A stretch of DNA of 64,000 nucleotides from contig DAORAL010000004.1 of the NCBI GenBank assembly GCA_035344155.1, positions 124,001 through 188,000 of the forward strand, given 5' to 3'. How positions within the stretch are numbered: the stretch's first letter is position 1; each line of letters opens with the position of its first letter. The position numbers and the translations under genes are program-made. Source of the DNA: UBA1845 sp002338715 (GTDB lineage Bacteria; Planctomycetota; Phycisphaerae; UBA1845). Below, piece after piece: positions 49,967 to 57,582 of the stretch. A model generated the notes under the pieces. It saw only the letters and a list, made by a program, of their open reading frames with translations. It did not search any database and was not told the origin of the DNA.

Positions 49967-50380
49967 TTAATCGAGGTCGATGCCTTTGTTGTCGGACTCG
50001 TCCTTGTTGGCCATCGAATAATCGGTGTCCTGGCGTTTGTGGTTGACGCCTAGTTTTTTCATGTAGAGTTCTTTGATGTCGTCTGCGTTCAGTCCGACGC
50101 ACTGGGCCATGCTGATCCAGAAGAACAGCAGGTCGATGACTTCGACGCGTGCGTTTTGCAGGTCGTGAATTTCGAAGCGGCGGCCTTCCTTGGCTTCTTT
50201 GCACCAGTGTTTCCAGTAGGTGCTGTCACGCAGCTCTTCCAACTCGTTGCTGGCGGCTGCGATGTAGTCATTGAGCCATTCGCCGGCCAGCTTTGGGTCA
50301 AAGGATTTGCGGAGTGCGGCGCAATCGAATCCGATTCGCTTGTTCAATTCGGCTTGGGCTTCAAAAAGTTCATGCAACAC
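49967..50380 (-). CDS. dUTPase-like protein (all-alpha NTP pyrophosphatase superfamily)
   Basis: Probably hydrolyses dUTP to dUMP, keeping uracil out of DNA. From a GTG at 50380, with GGAG 8 bases upstream, the product is about 137 residues and begins V-L-H-E-L-F-E-A-Q-A-E-L-N-K-R-I, like dimeric dUTPases. It contains S-N-E-L-E-E-L-R-D-S-T-Y-W-K-H-W and later E-V-I-D-L-L-F-F-W-I-S (E-x-x-D metal motif), then K-K-L-G-V-N-H-K-R-Q and the family tail. An ATG at 50437 would add 19 residues but lacks a ribosome binding site. MazG-like enzymes share the fold, so other nucleotides are possible. Neighbouring RdgB also cleans up nucleotides. Confidence 0.8.
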   Translation of the reverse strand: MLHELFEAQAELNKRIGFDCAALRKSFDPKLAGEWLNDYIAAASNELEELRDSTYWKHWCKEAKEGRRFEIHDLQNARVEVIDLLFFWISMAQCVGLNADDIKELYMKKLGVNHKRQDTDYSMANKDESDNKGIDLD

Positions 50381-50620
50381 GGGGTGTTCTCCGTCCGGAA
50401 GCCGATGGCCCTTCACGCGATGGGCTGACTGGGGCATTCAGGCGTTTGTGAATAACGAATCATTGCGATTGCGGCCAAGTTAGCAAGGTTCAGCCGCTAC
50501 AACGCTGCGATTGAGGAAGTATCCAGTTCGGGCGGAGCGGTTGACACCCTTTTGACCCGTCCGTACCTTCTCATTTCGTGCCAGTCGGACCCACCGAAAC
50601 CATTCCAAGAAGGGCGACCA

Positions 50621-51358
50621 TTGGCCAGAAAACACGGACAACGCACAAACGCACTTCGGCCCGTCAAGATCACCCGCGGATTCACGCGCAATGCGGCTGG
50701 CTCGGTGCTGATCGAATGCGGCGACACCCAGGTTCTCTGTACGGCTTGTCTGGAGCAGGGCGTCCCGGAGTGGAAGACCGGATCGGGGTCGGGTTGGTGC
50801 ACGGCTGAGTACGACATGCTCCCCGGCGCGACCAACAAGCGAAAGGGTCGCAACCGCAGCAAGATCGACGGGCGTACCCAGGAAATTCAAAGGCTCATCG
50901 GGCGTTCTCTGCGGGCAGTGATCGATCTCGATGCACTCGGCGAACATTCCATTCTGATTGACTGCGACGTGTTGCAAGCCGACGGTGGGACCAGGACGGC
51001 TAGCATCACCGGCGCGTTTGTCGCGATGTCCGATGCGGTTCGGGTTGCCCGCGAGCGCAAGTGGATCAAAACGAATCCGATCACGGACAGTGTGGCCGCG
51101 GTCAGCGTCGGGCTTGTGGGCAATCGGGCGCTACTCGATCTTGCGTACGAGGAGGATGTGCGAGCCGACGTGGACATGAACGTGGTGATGACCGGATCGG
51201 GCAGCTTTGTCGAAGTGCAGGGGACGGCGGAAGGGGCAACGTTTTCGCGTAAAGAACTCGATCGATTGACCACGTTGGCGGCGAAGGGCATTCGGCAACT
51301 GCACTTTGAACAGAAAAAGGCGCTGCGGCGCAAAATCAACTCGCAGACATCCAGGTGA
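50621..51358 (+). CDS. rph: Ribonuclease PH
   Basis: Phosphorolytic 3'-5' exoribonuclease that trims tRNA and other RNA ends. The 245-residue protein starts at TTG 50621 with AGAAGGG 7 bases upstream; the in-frame ATG at 50552 would add 23 atypical residues. Family sequences are clear: N-A-L-R-P-V-K-I-T-R-G-F (about 9-20), G-S-V-L-I-E-C-G-D-T-Q-V-L, E-Y-D-M-L-P-G-A-T, G-R-T-Q-E-I-Q-R-L-I-G-R-S-L-R (about 87-101), D-C-D-V-L-Q-A-D-G-G-T-R-T-A-S-I-T-G, and G-S-G-S-F-V-E-V-Q-G-T-A-E. The next gene follows within 5 bases. Confidence 0.95.
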   Translation: MARKHGQRTNALRPVKITRGFTRNAAGSVLIECGDTQVLCTACLEQGVPEWKTGSGSGWCTAEYDMLPGATNKRKGRNRSKIDGRTQEIQRLIGRSLRAVIDLDALGEHSILIDCDVLQADGGTRTASITGAFVAMSDAVRVARERKWIKTNPITDSVAAVSVGLVGNRALLDLAYEEDVRADVDMNVVMTGSGSFVEVQGTAEGATFSRKELDRLTTLAAKGIRQLHFEQKKALRRKINSQTSR

Positions 51359-51362
51359 ACCC

Positions 51363-52289
51363 ATGAGAACGGTCCGGACACGTAAGTTAAAACGAGGCGA
51401 TCTGATACCGGCGCGCGCGGTATGGGCGTGCATTTTCGTTTCGATCGGCGCTGCCCTTGCAGGATGCGGAGAAGGTTGGGCGGATCAATGGAACATGGAC
51501 TGGGGAGGTGGTTGGGGTCAAAGCGCCGGGCAGGGTGAACTCGAAGGCGTGTACCACAGCCCATCCAAGCGCGGGTGCGATGAATGGACGATCCTCGCGC
51601 GGGAATGTTTTGGATCGGGGCATCGCAATGATGCCAAGAAGATTGCGGCGGCTTTGAAGAAGACACCGGGAATCAAGCCGGAGTGCGTTTACGTTGTCGA
51701 CAACAAGAAGGATTCACGCGTTTACTACGGAAGCTACTGGCGACCGCCAAACGAGAAGACCGGACGATTTGAAATTCCCCAGGACATGCGACAGGACCTG
51801 GCATTGATCAAGGATTTTACGACATCGGGGGAGCGTTTTTTCTTTGACGCGAGAATCTCCCCGACGCCAACGCCTGATGTCGGAAACAAGGCGTGGGAGT
51901 TGAGTCGCAACCGTGGTTATTATTCGTTGCGCGTCGCACTGTTTTACAACGAACCAGGATTCCTCAATCGCAAGGAGGCGGCTTCGACGTATTGCGAAGA
52001 ACTTCGGGCGAAAGGTTATGATGCGTACTATCGCCACACGGAGATTGTCAGCGAGGTGTTCGTGGGGAGTTTCGGTAAGAACGCGTTGGTGCAAGGTCGC
52101 CGATTGGGGGTCGTTGCCAACCTGCCAAGCAAGGAAGTGCAGGAACTGATGAAAAAAGAGCACTTCCAGGTTGAGTTGCGCAACCTGCAGGTGTACTCGA
52201 CTGCAATGGGGCAAAAGCGGACGGTACAGTTGGCGCGGTTGTTCAAGGTCGATGAAGATCCCACCGATTTCAGCGACGATTTTGAGTGA
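51363..52289 (+). CDS. Lipoprotein with possible SPOR-like C-terminal domain
   Basis: The ATG at 51363 lies 4 bases after the rph stop. The 308-residue product has a signal and lipobox A-L-A-G-C (Cys35), then a Gly/Trp-rich stretch (W-N-M-D-W-G-G-G-W-G). Two similar alpha/beta segments follow: W-T-I-L-A-R-E-C-F-G...A-K-K-I-A-A-A-L-K-K (about 75-105) and Y-S-L-R-V-A-L-F-Y-N...K-E-A-A-S-T-Y-C-E-E-L-R-A-K-G-Y (about 185-220). The second follows the order of the SPOR peptidoglycan-binding domain, including the late V-F-V-G-S-F-G. It may therefore sit at the cell wall; this is inference. Its stop overlaps rdgB by one base. Confidence 0.75.
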   Translation: MRTVRTRKLKRGDLIPARAVWACIFVSIGAALAGCGEGWADQWNMDWGGGWGQSAGQGELEGVYHSPSKRGCDEWTILARECFGSGHRNDAKKIAAALKKTPGIKPECVYVVDNKKDSRVYYGSYWRPPNEKTGRFEIPQDMRQDLALIKDFTTSGERFFFDARISPTPTPDVGNKAWELSRNRGYYSLRVALFYNEPGFLNRKEAASTYCEELRAKGYDAYYRHTEIVSEVFVGSFGKNALVQGRRLGVVANLPSKEVQELMKKEHFQVELRNLQVYSTAMGQKRTVQLARLFKVDEDPTDFSDDFE

Positions 52290-52885
52290 TGCGAGAAATC
52301 CTGGTCGCAACAACCAACGAAGGCAAGGTGCGCGAAATCCGCGCGGTGATGAAGGACTTGCCAATCGCGTGGACTTTTTTGGCGGACTTGCCGTCCATCC
52401 CAGCCCCCGTCGAAGACGCCGATACATTTGAAGCCAATGCCATCTTAAAGGCCCGTTACTACGCGAAACATTTTGGCAAGATCGTGTTGGCCGACGACTC
52501 CGGGTTGGAGGTGGATGCCCTGAATGGAGCGCCGGGCGTCCAGTCCGCCCGCTACAGCGACGAAGGCACGGATGCGGCCAACAACCACAAATTGATCGCG
52601 GCGCTGCGGGGTATTCCCCAAGCCAGCCGAACCGCACGCTTTGTGTGCTGTCTGGCGCTGGTCGAAGGCGATGACGTGCTCTTGACATCCATGGGCACAA
52701 TCGAAGGGCAGATCATCGATGAACCTCGTGGAACCAATGGGTTTGGATACGATCCCCATTTTTATGTTCCGAATATGGGGATAACCACAGCCGAAATGCC
52801 ACCTGAGCAGAAGAATGCGTTAAGTCACCGGGGAAAGGCGTTGGCTTCGATCAAGGGCGGGATGGTTCAGCTTTGGACCGCCTAG
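52289..52885 (+). CDS. rdgB: Non-canonical purine NTP pyrophosphatase (RdgB/HAM1)
   Basis: Hydrolyses ITP, dITP and XTP to monophosphates, preventing their incorporation into nucleic acids. The 198-residue protein starts M-R-E-I-L-V-A-T-T-N-E-G-K-V-R-E-I. It has the family motifs F-E-A-N-A-I-L-K-A-R (about 50), V-L-A-D-D-S-G-L-E-V-D-A-L (about 69-81), G-A-P-G-V-Q-S-A-R-Y-S, G-T-N-G-F-G-Y-D-P-H-F and late A-L-S-H-R-G-K-A-L. The ATG overlaps the preceding stop (TGATG); a GTG one codon earlier is an alternative. Together with rph it forms the rph-rdgB pairing common in bacteria, here with a lipoprotein gene inserted between. Confidence 0.95.
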   Translation: MREILVATTNEGKVREIRAVMKDLPIAWTFLADLPSIPAPVEDADTFEANAILKARYYAKHFGKIVLADDSGLEVDALNGAPGVQSARYSDEGTDAANNHKLIAALRGIPQASRTARFVCCLALVEGDDVLLTSMGTIEGQIIDEPRGTNGFGYDPHFYVPNMGITTAEMPPEQKNALSHRGKALASIKGGMVQLWTA

Positions 52886-52946
52886 CCTGTGCGGCTTGCC
52901 GAGACAAGATGGGCTCAAATTGGTTCCAAAGTGGGGTCCAGGCGTC

Positions 52947-52974
52947 TTGTACACTGTGTCGCCACCTTTATAAT
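52947..52974 (+). promoter_or_regulatory. Putative sigma70 promoter for the arginine decarboxylase gene
   Basis: TTGTAC, a 16-base spacer and a perfect TATAAT, about 46 bases before the ATG at 53021. Confidence 0.6.
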
Positions 52975-53020
52975 CGACCGACTTTTGAACATTCCCCTTA
53001 GCATCTTTGGAGCATGATGA

Positions 53021-53575
53021 ATGAACGAATCGATGGTCCCCCGGCAAATGTTTTTCACGAAGGGAGTTGGAAAACATCGCCACAACCTTCAGTCGTTTGA
53101 AGCCGCCCTCCGACACGCGGGCATCGCCCAATTCAATCTTGTGCGGGTATCCAGTATTTTCCCGCCCAATTGCAAAATCGTTTCGAAGGAACGCGGTCTT
53201 GACCAGTTAAAAGCCGGAGCCATCGTCCATTGCGTTATCGCTGATATCCGAACGAACGAACCGAACCGCCTCGTTGCGGCTGGCATTGGCTTGGCGCTTC
53301 CAGCAAAGAAAGTCGACTACGGATATATCTCAGAACATCACGCATTTGGCATGACCCATCGCAAGTGCGCCGACTATGTTGAAGACATGGCCGCCTCGAT
53401 GCTTGCGACGACGCATGACATCGAACTTGATCCCGAAAAGGCCTACGACGAGCGTCTTGAGATTTACAAAAGCAAGAAGCTCGTGATCAAAACCCGCGCC
53501 CTGTGCCAGACGGCGGAGGGAGATAAAGATGGGCTGTGGACCACCGTGGTGTCTGCGGCTGTCTTTGTCCATTGA
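53021..53575 (+). CDS. pdaD: Pyruvoyl-dependent arginine decarboxylase
   Basis: Decarboxylates arginine to agmatine, the first step of polyamine synthesis. The 184-residue proenzyme is expected to cleave itself at V-S-S-I (Ser44/Ser45) to make the pyruvoyl group. Other family sequences are V-P-R-Q-M-F-F-T-K-G-V-G (6-17), F-N-L-V-R-V-S-S-I-F-P-P, G-A-I-V-H-C-V-I-A-D and K-V-D-Y-G-Y-I-S-E-H-H-A-F-G (about 96-110), then L-W-T-T-V-V-S-A-A-V at the end. GGAG lies 8 bases before the ATG, and a TATAAT promoter is upstream. The DHS-like and agmatinase genes follow, making a coherent route. This family is best known from archaea and chlamydiae. Confidence 0.93.
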   Translation: MNESMVPRQMFFTKGVGKHRHNLQSFEAALRHAGIAQFNLVRVSSIFPPNCKIVSKERGLDQLKAGAIVHCVIADIRTNEPNRLVAAGIGLALPAKKVDYGYISEHHAFGMTHRKCADYVEDMAASMLATTHDIELDPEKAYDERLEIYKSKKLVIKTRALCQTAEGDKDGLWTTVVSAAVFVH

Positions 53576-53672
53576 GCCGATTGAATCACTGATATCATAA
53601 CTTTGGAGAACGCTTTGTGACGGCCTGCCGTGGTAGTCGGGTTGTGTTTATGCTTGGCGTCGGAGAAATCCA

Positions 53673-54866
53673 TTGAACGAAGACCGATATCCATGCGGAA
53701 CTGAACGCCCGAAATCGACAGATTCAAACAAAGCAGGTGATAGCGATCAGCAGCCGCTCGATCTGAATGCGCTTCCCAGCATCAACCCGCTTCAGCTTGG
53801 CGGCAATGAAAAGGTCGCCGACTTAATCGACGGCGTATATGCCAAGAGCGGATTCAACGCCCGGCGACTGGCCGAAGGCGCTCAGCTGTACGCGCGCATG
53901 ATCGAAGAAGGGGCGACGATCGGCATGACGCTTGCCGGCGCGATGACCCCCATCGGTATGAGCGGGGTGATCATCGACCTGATGAAAGCCGGATTCGTCG
54001 ATTTTGTCATCTCCACCGGCGCCAACCTCTATCACGACCTGCATCGGGCGTATGACATGCCCATGGTGCAAGGTGACTTCCTCGCCGACGACAACACCCT
54101 CGCAGATGAACGGGTCGCCCGAATCTACGACGTGTTTATCCATGACGACACCACGCTCGAAGCCACGGACGAAGTTATCTTGCAAGCCGTCCGCGACTTG
54201 AAAGCCGACAAGCCGTTTTCAAGCGCGGCGTTGCACGCCCATATCGGTCGGCACGTGAACAAGTCGGCATCGCACCCCGAGCGATCGCTCGTGGCACGCG
54301 GGTCGGATCTGGGAATTCCGATTTACACCTCGTCTCCCGGCGATTCGTCCATCGGTATGAATCTCGTGGTTCCGTACCTGTTCGATCGGCCCATGAATTT
54401 GAATCCGATCCTCGATGTCATCGAGACAGCCGCCATCGTTCGCGACGCCGAAAAGAACGGCGTCATCGAAATCGGCGGTGGGTCGCCCAAAAACTTCTAT
54501 CTGCAAACTCAGCCGACCCTCAATCAGATTCTCCACGATGAGAGCAAGGGCGGGCACGATTACTTCCTGCAACTGACGACGGACTCGCCGCATTGGGGCG
54601 GGCTTAGCGGCGCGACGCCATCCGAAGCGCGCAGCTGGGGCAAGGTCAAAGACGCCGTGTTGAACAATGTCGTTGTGTATTCGTGCGCATCGTTGACGCT
54701 GCCGCTCATTGCTCAGTACGTGTTGACCCGATGCAAACCGCGCCCGCAGCGCAGGCTTTACGACCGCCTGGGCAAGATCGTCGGCGAATTGCGAGAGTCT
54801 GCCGGCGCCAACGAACGACTTCGCAAGACCTACAAAGACTACTACGAGTTTCCCCCGGTCGAATAA
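53673..54866 (+). CDS. Deoxyhypusine synthase-like protein, probable polyamine (homospermidine-type) synthase
   Basis: A 397-residue member of the deoxyhypusine synthase family, starting at TTG with GGAGAAA 6 bases upstream. It shows the NAD-binding core: M-T-L-A-G-A-M-T-P-I-G-M (about 90-101), F-V-I-S-T-G-A-N-L-Y-H-D (about 112-123), G-L-P-I-Y-like I-P-I-Y-T-S-S-P-G-D-S-S-I-G (about 215-228), G-V-I-E-I-G-G-G-S-P-K-N-F (about 265-277) and S-G-A-T-P-S-E-A-R-S-W-G-K. Bacteria lack the eIF5A substrate; bacterial homologues have been proposed to make homospermidine or related polyamines. Between the arginine decarboxylase and agmatinase genes, a polyamine role fits well. The residue aligned with the catalytic Lys of eukaryotic enzymes appears to be Val334. 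The stop overlaps the agmatinase ATG by one base. Confidence 0.85.
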   Translation: MNEDRYPCGTERPKSTDSNKAGDSDQQPLDLNALPSINPLQLGGNEKVADLIDGVYAKSGFNARRLAEGAQLYARMIEEGATIGMTLAGAMTPIGMSGVIIDLMKAGFVDFVISTGANLYHDLHRAYDMPMVQGDFLADDNTLADERVARIYDVFIHDDTTLEATDEVILQAVRDLKADKPFSSAALHAHIGRHVNKSASHPERSLVARGSDLGIPIYTSSPGDSSIGMNLVVPYLFDRPMNLNPILDVIETAAIVRDAEKNGVIEIGGGSPKNFYLQTQPTLNQILHDESKGGHDYFLQLTTDSPHWGGLSGATPSEARSWGKVKDAVLNNVVVYSCASLTLPLIAQYVLTRCKPRPQRRLYDRLGKIVGELRESAGANERLRKTYKDYYEFPPVE

Positions 54867-55732
54867 TGAACAACGATTTTCTCGGTCTTGAGGCCAAGTA
54901 TACCGACTATCGCGGTGCAACCTACGCGGTGCTGCCGGTTCCCTACGATGCGACCGTCAGCTATCAGGTCGGGACGCGGTTTGGCCCGCAGGCGATCATC
55001 ACGGCGTCACAGCAGGTCGAACTCTTTGACGACGAGTTGGAGTCGGAGCCATTTCGTGCCGGCGTTTGCACGCTTGACCCCGTCGAGGTCAGCACCGACG
55101 GACCTGCCGCGATGCACGAGTTGATCACAAAAGCTGCACGCAAACCGGTGCGTGATGGCAAGTTTCTCTTCGGGCTCGGTGGTGAACACAGCGTCACGAG
55201 CGGATTGGTGCGGGCGGTGGCCAGCCGCTACAAGAAGTTCTCGATTCTGCAGATCGACGCCCATCTCGACTTGCGCGATCAGTACGAAGGCTCGCCATAT
55301 TCGCATGCGTCGGTCATGCGGCGCTGTCTCGAATACGTCGACACCGTGGTGCCGGTCGGTATTCGCAACGTCTGCAAGGAAGAATCCACATTCCTCAAAA
55401 AATCCGGCATCGAACCGATTTACGCCCGTGACTGTCGCGGTGGTGGCGAGTGGATCGAACGCGCCCTCGACGGACTTGGCGACACAGTCTACGTCACCAT
55501 CGACATCGACGGATTCGACCCGGCATACGCACCGGGCACGGGCACGCCTGAACCGGGCGGTCTGGATTGGTACCAGGTGACGGCACTGCTGCGTCGCGTC
55601 GCCCAGACCCGCAAGATCGTAGCCGCGGATATCGTCGAAGTGCTGCCGATTCCGGGTCAAGCCGTGACGGAATTCCTCGCGGCTCGGCTGGCTTATCGCC
55701 TGATGGCATATGTGCATGCCGCCTCGAAATAG
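54866..55732 (+). CDS. speB: Agmatinase (ureohydrolase family)
   Basis: Hydrolyses agmatine to putrescine and urea with two Mn2+ ions. The 288-residue protein has G-T-R-F-G-P-Q-A-I at about 36, then metal ligands in G-G-E-H-S-V (His108), D-A-H-L-D-L-R-D (Asp131, His133, Asp135) and T-I-D-I-D-G-F-D-P (Asp213, Asp215), followed by T-G-T-P-E-P-G-G (about 225). S-H-A-S-V-M is the usual substrate loop. The ATG overlaps the DHS-like stop (TAATG), so the two are translationally coupled. With the arginine decarboxylase upstream it completes arginine to agmatine to putrescine. Related ureohydrolases (arginase, guanidinobutyrase) are possible but context favours agmatinase. Confidence 0.92.
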   Translation: MNNDFLGLEAKYTDYRGATYAVLPVPYDATVSYQVGTRFGPQAIITASQQVELFDDELESEPFRAGVCTLDPVEVSTDGPAAMHELITKAARKPVRDGKFLFGLGGEHSVTSGLVRAVASRYKKFSILQIDAHLDLRDQYEGSPYSHASVMRRCLEYVDTVVPVGIRNVCKEESTFLKKSGIEPIYARDCRGGGEWIERALDGLGDTVYVTIDIDGFDPAYAPGTGTPEPGGLDWYQVTALLRRVAQTRKIVAADIVEVLPIPGQAVTEFLAARLAYRLMAYVHAASK

Positions 55733-55751
55733 CGATCGCATCGGGCCCACA

Positions 55752-55780
55752 TTGTGACTTTGCGCTTCGACTCCTATAAT
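55752..55780 (+). promoter_or_regulatory. Putative sigma70 promoter for thiS-thiG
   Basis: TTGTGA, a 17-base spacer and a perfect TATAAT; the thiS ATG lies about 58 bases downstream. No TPP riboswitch core was recognised in this short leader. Confidence 0.6.
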
Positions 55781-55838
55781 CGCCAAGCAGTCGAGATTGG
55801 GGCGATCAGTTGGGCGCAGATGTTGGGCACACCGTATC

Positions 55839-56039
55839 ATGCAAGTCATTGTCAACGGCAAAGAACGTGAACTGACGGGCGGTATCAGTGTGTCTGATTT
55901 GCTCGACCTGTACGAACTCGAACCCATTCGAGCGGCTGTCGAGATCAACGAAGAGCTCGTTCCCCGGGCGACTTTTTCAAACACAACCATTCAACCCGGC
56001 GATCGTATCGAGATCGTGACGTTCGTGGGTGGGGGATAG
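55839..56039 (+). CDS. thiS: Sulfur carrier protein ThiS
   Basis: A 66-residue ubiquitin-like protein that carries sulfur as a C-terminal thiocarboxylate for thiazole synthesis. It starts M-Q-V-I-V-N-G-K-E-R-E-L, has V-S-D-L-L-D-L-Y and A-A-V-E-I-N, then R-I-E-I-V-T-F-V-G-G-G. The family normally ends G-G; here the end is G-G-G, a minor oddity. No good ribosome binding site is visible. ThiG begins 5 bases after the stop. Confidence 0.93.
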   Translation: MQVIVNGKERELTGGISVSDLLDLYELEPIRAAVEINEELVPRATFSNTTIQPGDRIEIVTFVGGG

Positions 56040-56043
56040 CAAG

Positions 56044-56865
56044 GTGGACACTTACAAAGTTGGTTCGTTCAGTTTCTCGTCGCGACTTTTTGTTGGGACC
56101 GGTAAATACGCGACGTTTGAGCAGATGTCAGCCGCCCTTGGTGCTTCGGAGGCGGAGGTCGTCACTGTGGCTGTGCGCCGCGATTGCCTCACCGAAGCCG
56201 GCGGGGCGCGTGAAGATTCGATCCTCGATCATATCGACATGAGTCGCTTCACGATTCTGCCCAATACAGCCGGCTGCTTTAACGCGAAGGATGCGGTGCG
56301 GGCGGCGCGTCTGGGGCGCGAGCTTCTCGAAGGTCAGGGCAACAAGGGGGCTAACTGGGTCAAGCTCGAAGTCCTGGGCGATCGCAAGACGCTTCTGCCC
56401 GATCCGATCGGCACGCTCGAAGCCACCGAGAAGTTGATCGAACTCGGTTTTGAAGTGCTCGTCTATACCAACGACGATCCGATATTGGCCAAGCGGTTGA
56501 AAGACGCAGGAGCGGCCAGTGTCATGCCAGCCGGCGCGCCCATCGGCAGCGGGTTGGGCATTCTCAACCGCAACAGCATCCGCCTCTGTTTGGAATCACT
56601 CAAAGACGGCGACGCTGACTATCCGGTGATCGTTGATGCCGGTGTCGGGACCGCGTCGGATGTGGCTGTCGCGATGGAGTTGGGGGCAGATGGCGTGCTT
56701 TTGAATACCGGAATCGCCGGCGCGAATGATCCCGTGCGGATGGCCAAGGCGATGGCCCACGCGATCCAAGCCGGTCGTCTGGCATACCAAGCCGGTCGCA
56801 TCGCCCGAAAGCCTTACGCAACCGCGTCGTCACCGATGGAAGGGCTCATCGAAGCGACGACGTAA
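56044..56865 (+). CDS. thiG: Thiazole synthase ThiG
   Basis: Forms the thiazole phosphate of thiamine from deoxyxylulose phosphate, dehydroglycine and ThiS thiocarboxylate. The 273-residue TIM-barrel protein starts at GTG with a G-rich ribosome binding site 8 bases upstream. It shows R-L-F-V-G-T-G-K-Y (about 14-22), V-V-T-V-A-V-R-R, W-V-K-L-E-V-L-G-D (Lys107, the Schiff-base lysine), L-L-P-D-P, V-Y-T-N-D-D-P and D-A-G-V-G-T-A-S-D-V-A-V-A-M-E-L-G-A-D-G (about 200-219). It is coupled to thiS. The glycine- or tyrosine-using partner (ThiO/ThiH) and thiF are not in the window. Confidence 0.95.
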   Translation: MDTYKVGSFSFSSRLFVGTGKYATFEQMSAALGASEAEVVTVAVRRDCLTEAGGAREDSILDHIDMSRFTILPNTAGCFNAKDAVRAARLGRELLEGQGNKGANWVKLEVLGDRKTLLPDPIGTLEATEKLIELGFEVLVYTNDDPILAKRLKDAGAASVMPAGAPIGSGLGILNRNSIRLCLESLKDGDADYPVIVDAGVGTASDVAVAMELGADGVLLNTGIAGANDPVRMAKAMAHAIQAGRLAYQAGRIARKPYATASSPMEGLIEATT

Positions 56866-56926
56866 TCGGTTTTGTCCGTTCTTTTGAATTAGCCATCCCG
56901 AGATTTCGCAGATCGGAGCCGACTCA

Positions 56927-57379
56927 GTGCGACGCATCATACGAAACCGCATACTGATTTCGGTCATCGCGCTGGGATTGCTGAACTTCGCGCTGTACAC
57001 GTTCTTCTATTGGTACTTTCAAGGCGACGCCAGCAACGGTTTCATCCGCGAGGGGGAGTTCTTCCTCAAGGGGCACTTCCTGCGCGTGCCCGATGGGCAG
57101 GCCAGCGAAGCGGTTTCAAAAGGCGTGTGGATTTACAGCTACCTGCACTCGATCACCATTTGGCCGACAGCCGGTGCGGTGGTGATCGCGATGCTCATCC
57201 TGTCGCGGCCGCACATCATCGCGACGATCAATTCGGATTCGTTCTTCGACGGTCGGTTGCTGGTCAACGGGTGTCTGCTCGTGGTCGCAACCGTCAGCGT
57301 CATCAGCATGGCCATCTTTGTGTTTAACTTCTGGCAGGCGCTGGAAGCGATACGGATCGGCCAGGACTTCGGGCTGTAG
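56927..57379 (+). CDS. Small membrane protein of unknown function
   Basis: A 150-residue protein starting at GTG with GGAG 8 bases upstream. Three membrane segments lie at about 10-30, 75-93 and 110-135. Between the first two is a periplasmic loop (G-D-A-S-N-G-F-I-R-E-G-E-F-F-L-K) with a conserved-looking S-Y-L-H-S-I-T-I-W. The family is not recognised. It follows thiG by 61 bases but has no evident link to thiamine. Confidence 0.7.
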   Translation: MRRIIRNRILISVIALGLLNFALYTFFYWYFQGDASNGFIREGEFFLKGHFLRVPDGQASEAVSKGVWIYSYLHSITIWPTAGAVVIAMLILSRPHIIATINSDSFFDGRLLVNGCLLVVATVSVISMAIFVFNFWQALEAIRIGQDFGL

Positions 57380-57395
57380 CGCCAACCCACCCCGT

Positions 57396-57416
57396 GTAGG
57401 GTGGGCCGTGCCCACC
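57396..57416. repeat. Repeat A, solitary left arm
   Basis: Identical to the left arm of the element at 25405 (GTAGGGTGGGCCGTGCCC and on), but without a matching right arm downstream: a truncated copy. Confidence 0.65.
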
Positions 57417-57527
57417 AATCAAATCGCAACCGGTGCAATCTATCGCAATCTTGATCCAAACGTAGCGTCTTGCTCGTCCACAGTTCGCAGGACAGGGCCA
57501 GAACTCACCTGGATTGCCCTCGCCTTC

Positions 57528-57560
57528 CCCTGGATTCCCGCTTTCGCGGGAATGACGGCG
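57528..57560. repeat. Repeat B copy
   Basis: CCCTGG-ATTCCC-GCTTTCGC-GGGAAT-GACGGCG, between two convergent genes and 23 bases from the TolC-family stop codon. Confidence 0.75.
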
Positions 57561-57582
57561 CTATGTCCTGCCTAAGGGGATT

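Noticed and set aside
49967..50437. MazG assignment for the all-alpha NTP pyrophosphatase
   Set aside because: The N-terminal L-H-E-L-F-E-A-Q-A-E-L and F-F-W-I-S match dimeric dUTPases better than MazG.
55781..55838. TPP riboswitch before thiS
   Set aside because: The leader is under 60 bases and lacks the conserved CTGAGA and ACCTGA-type elements.
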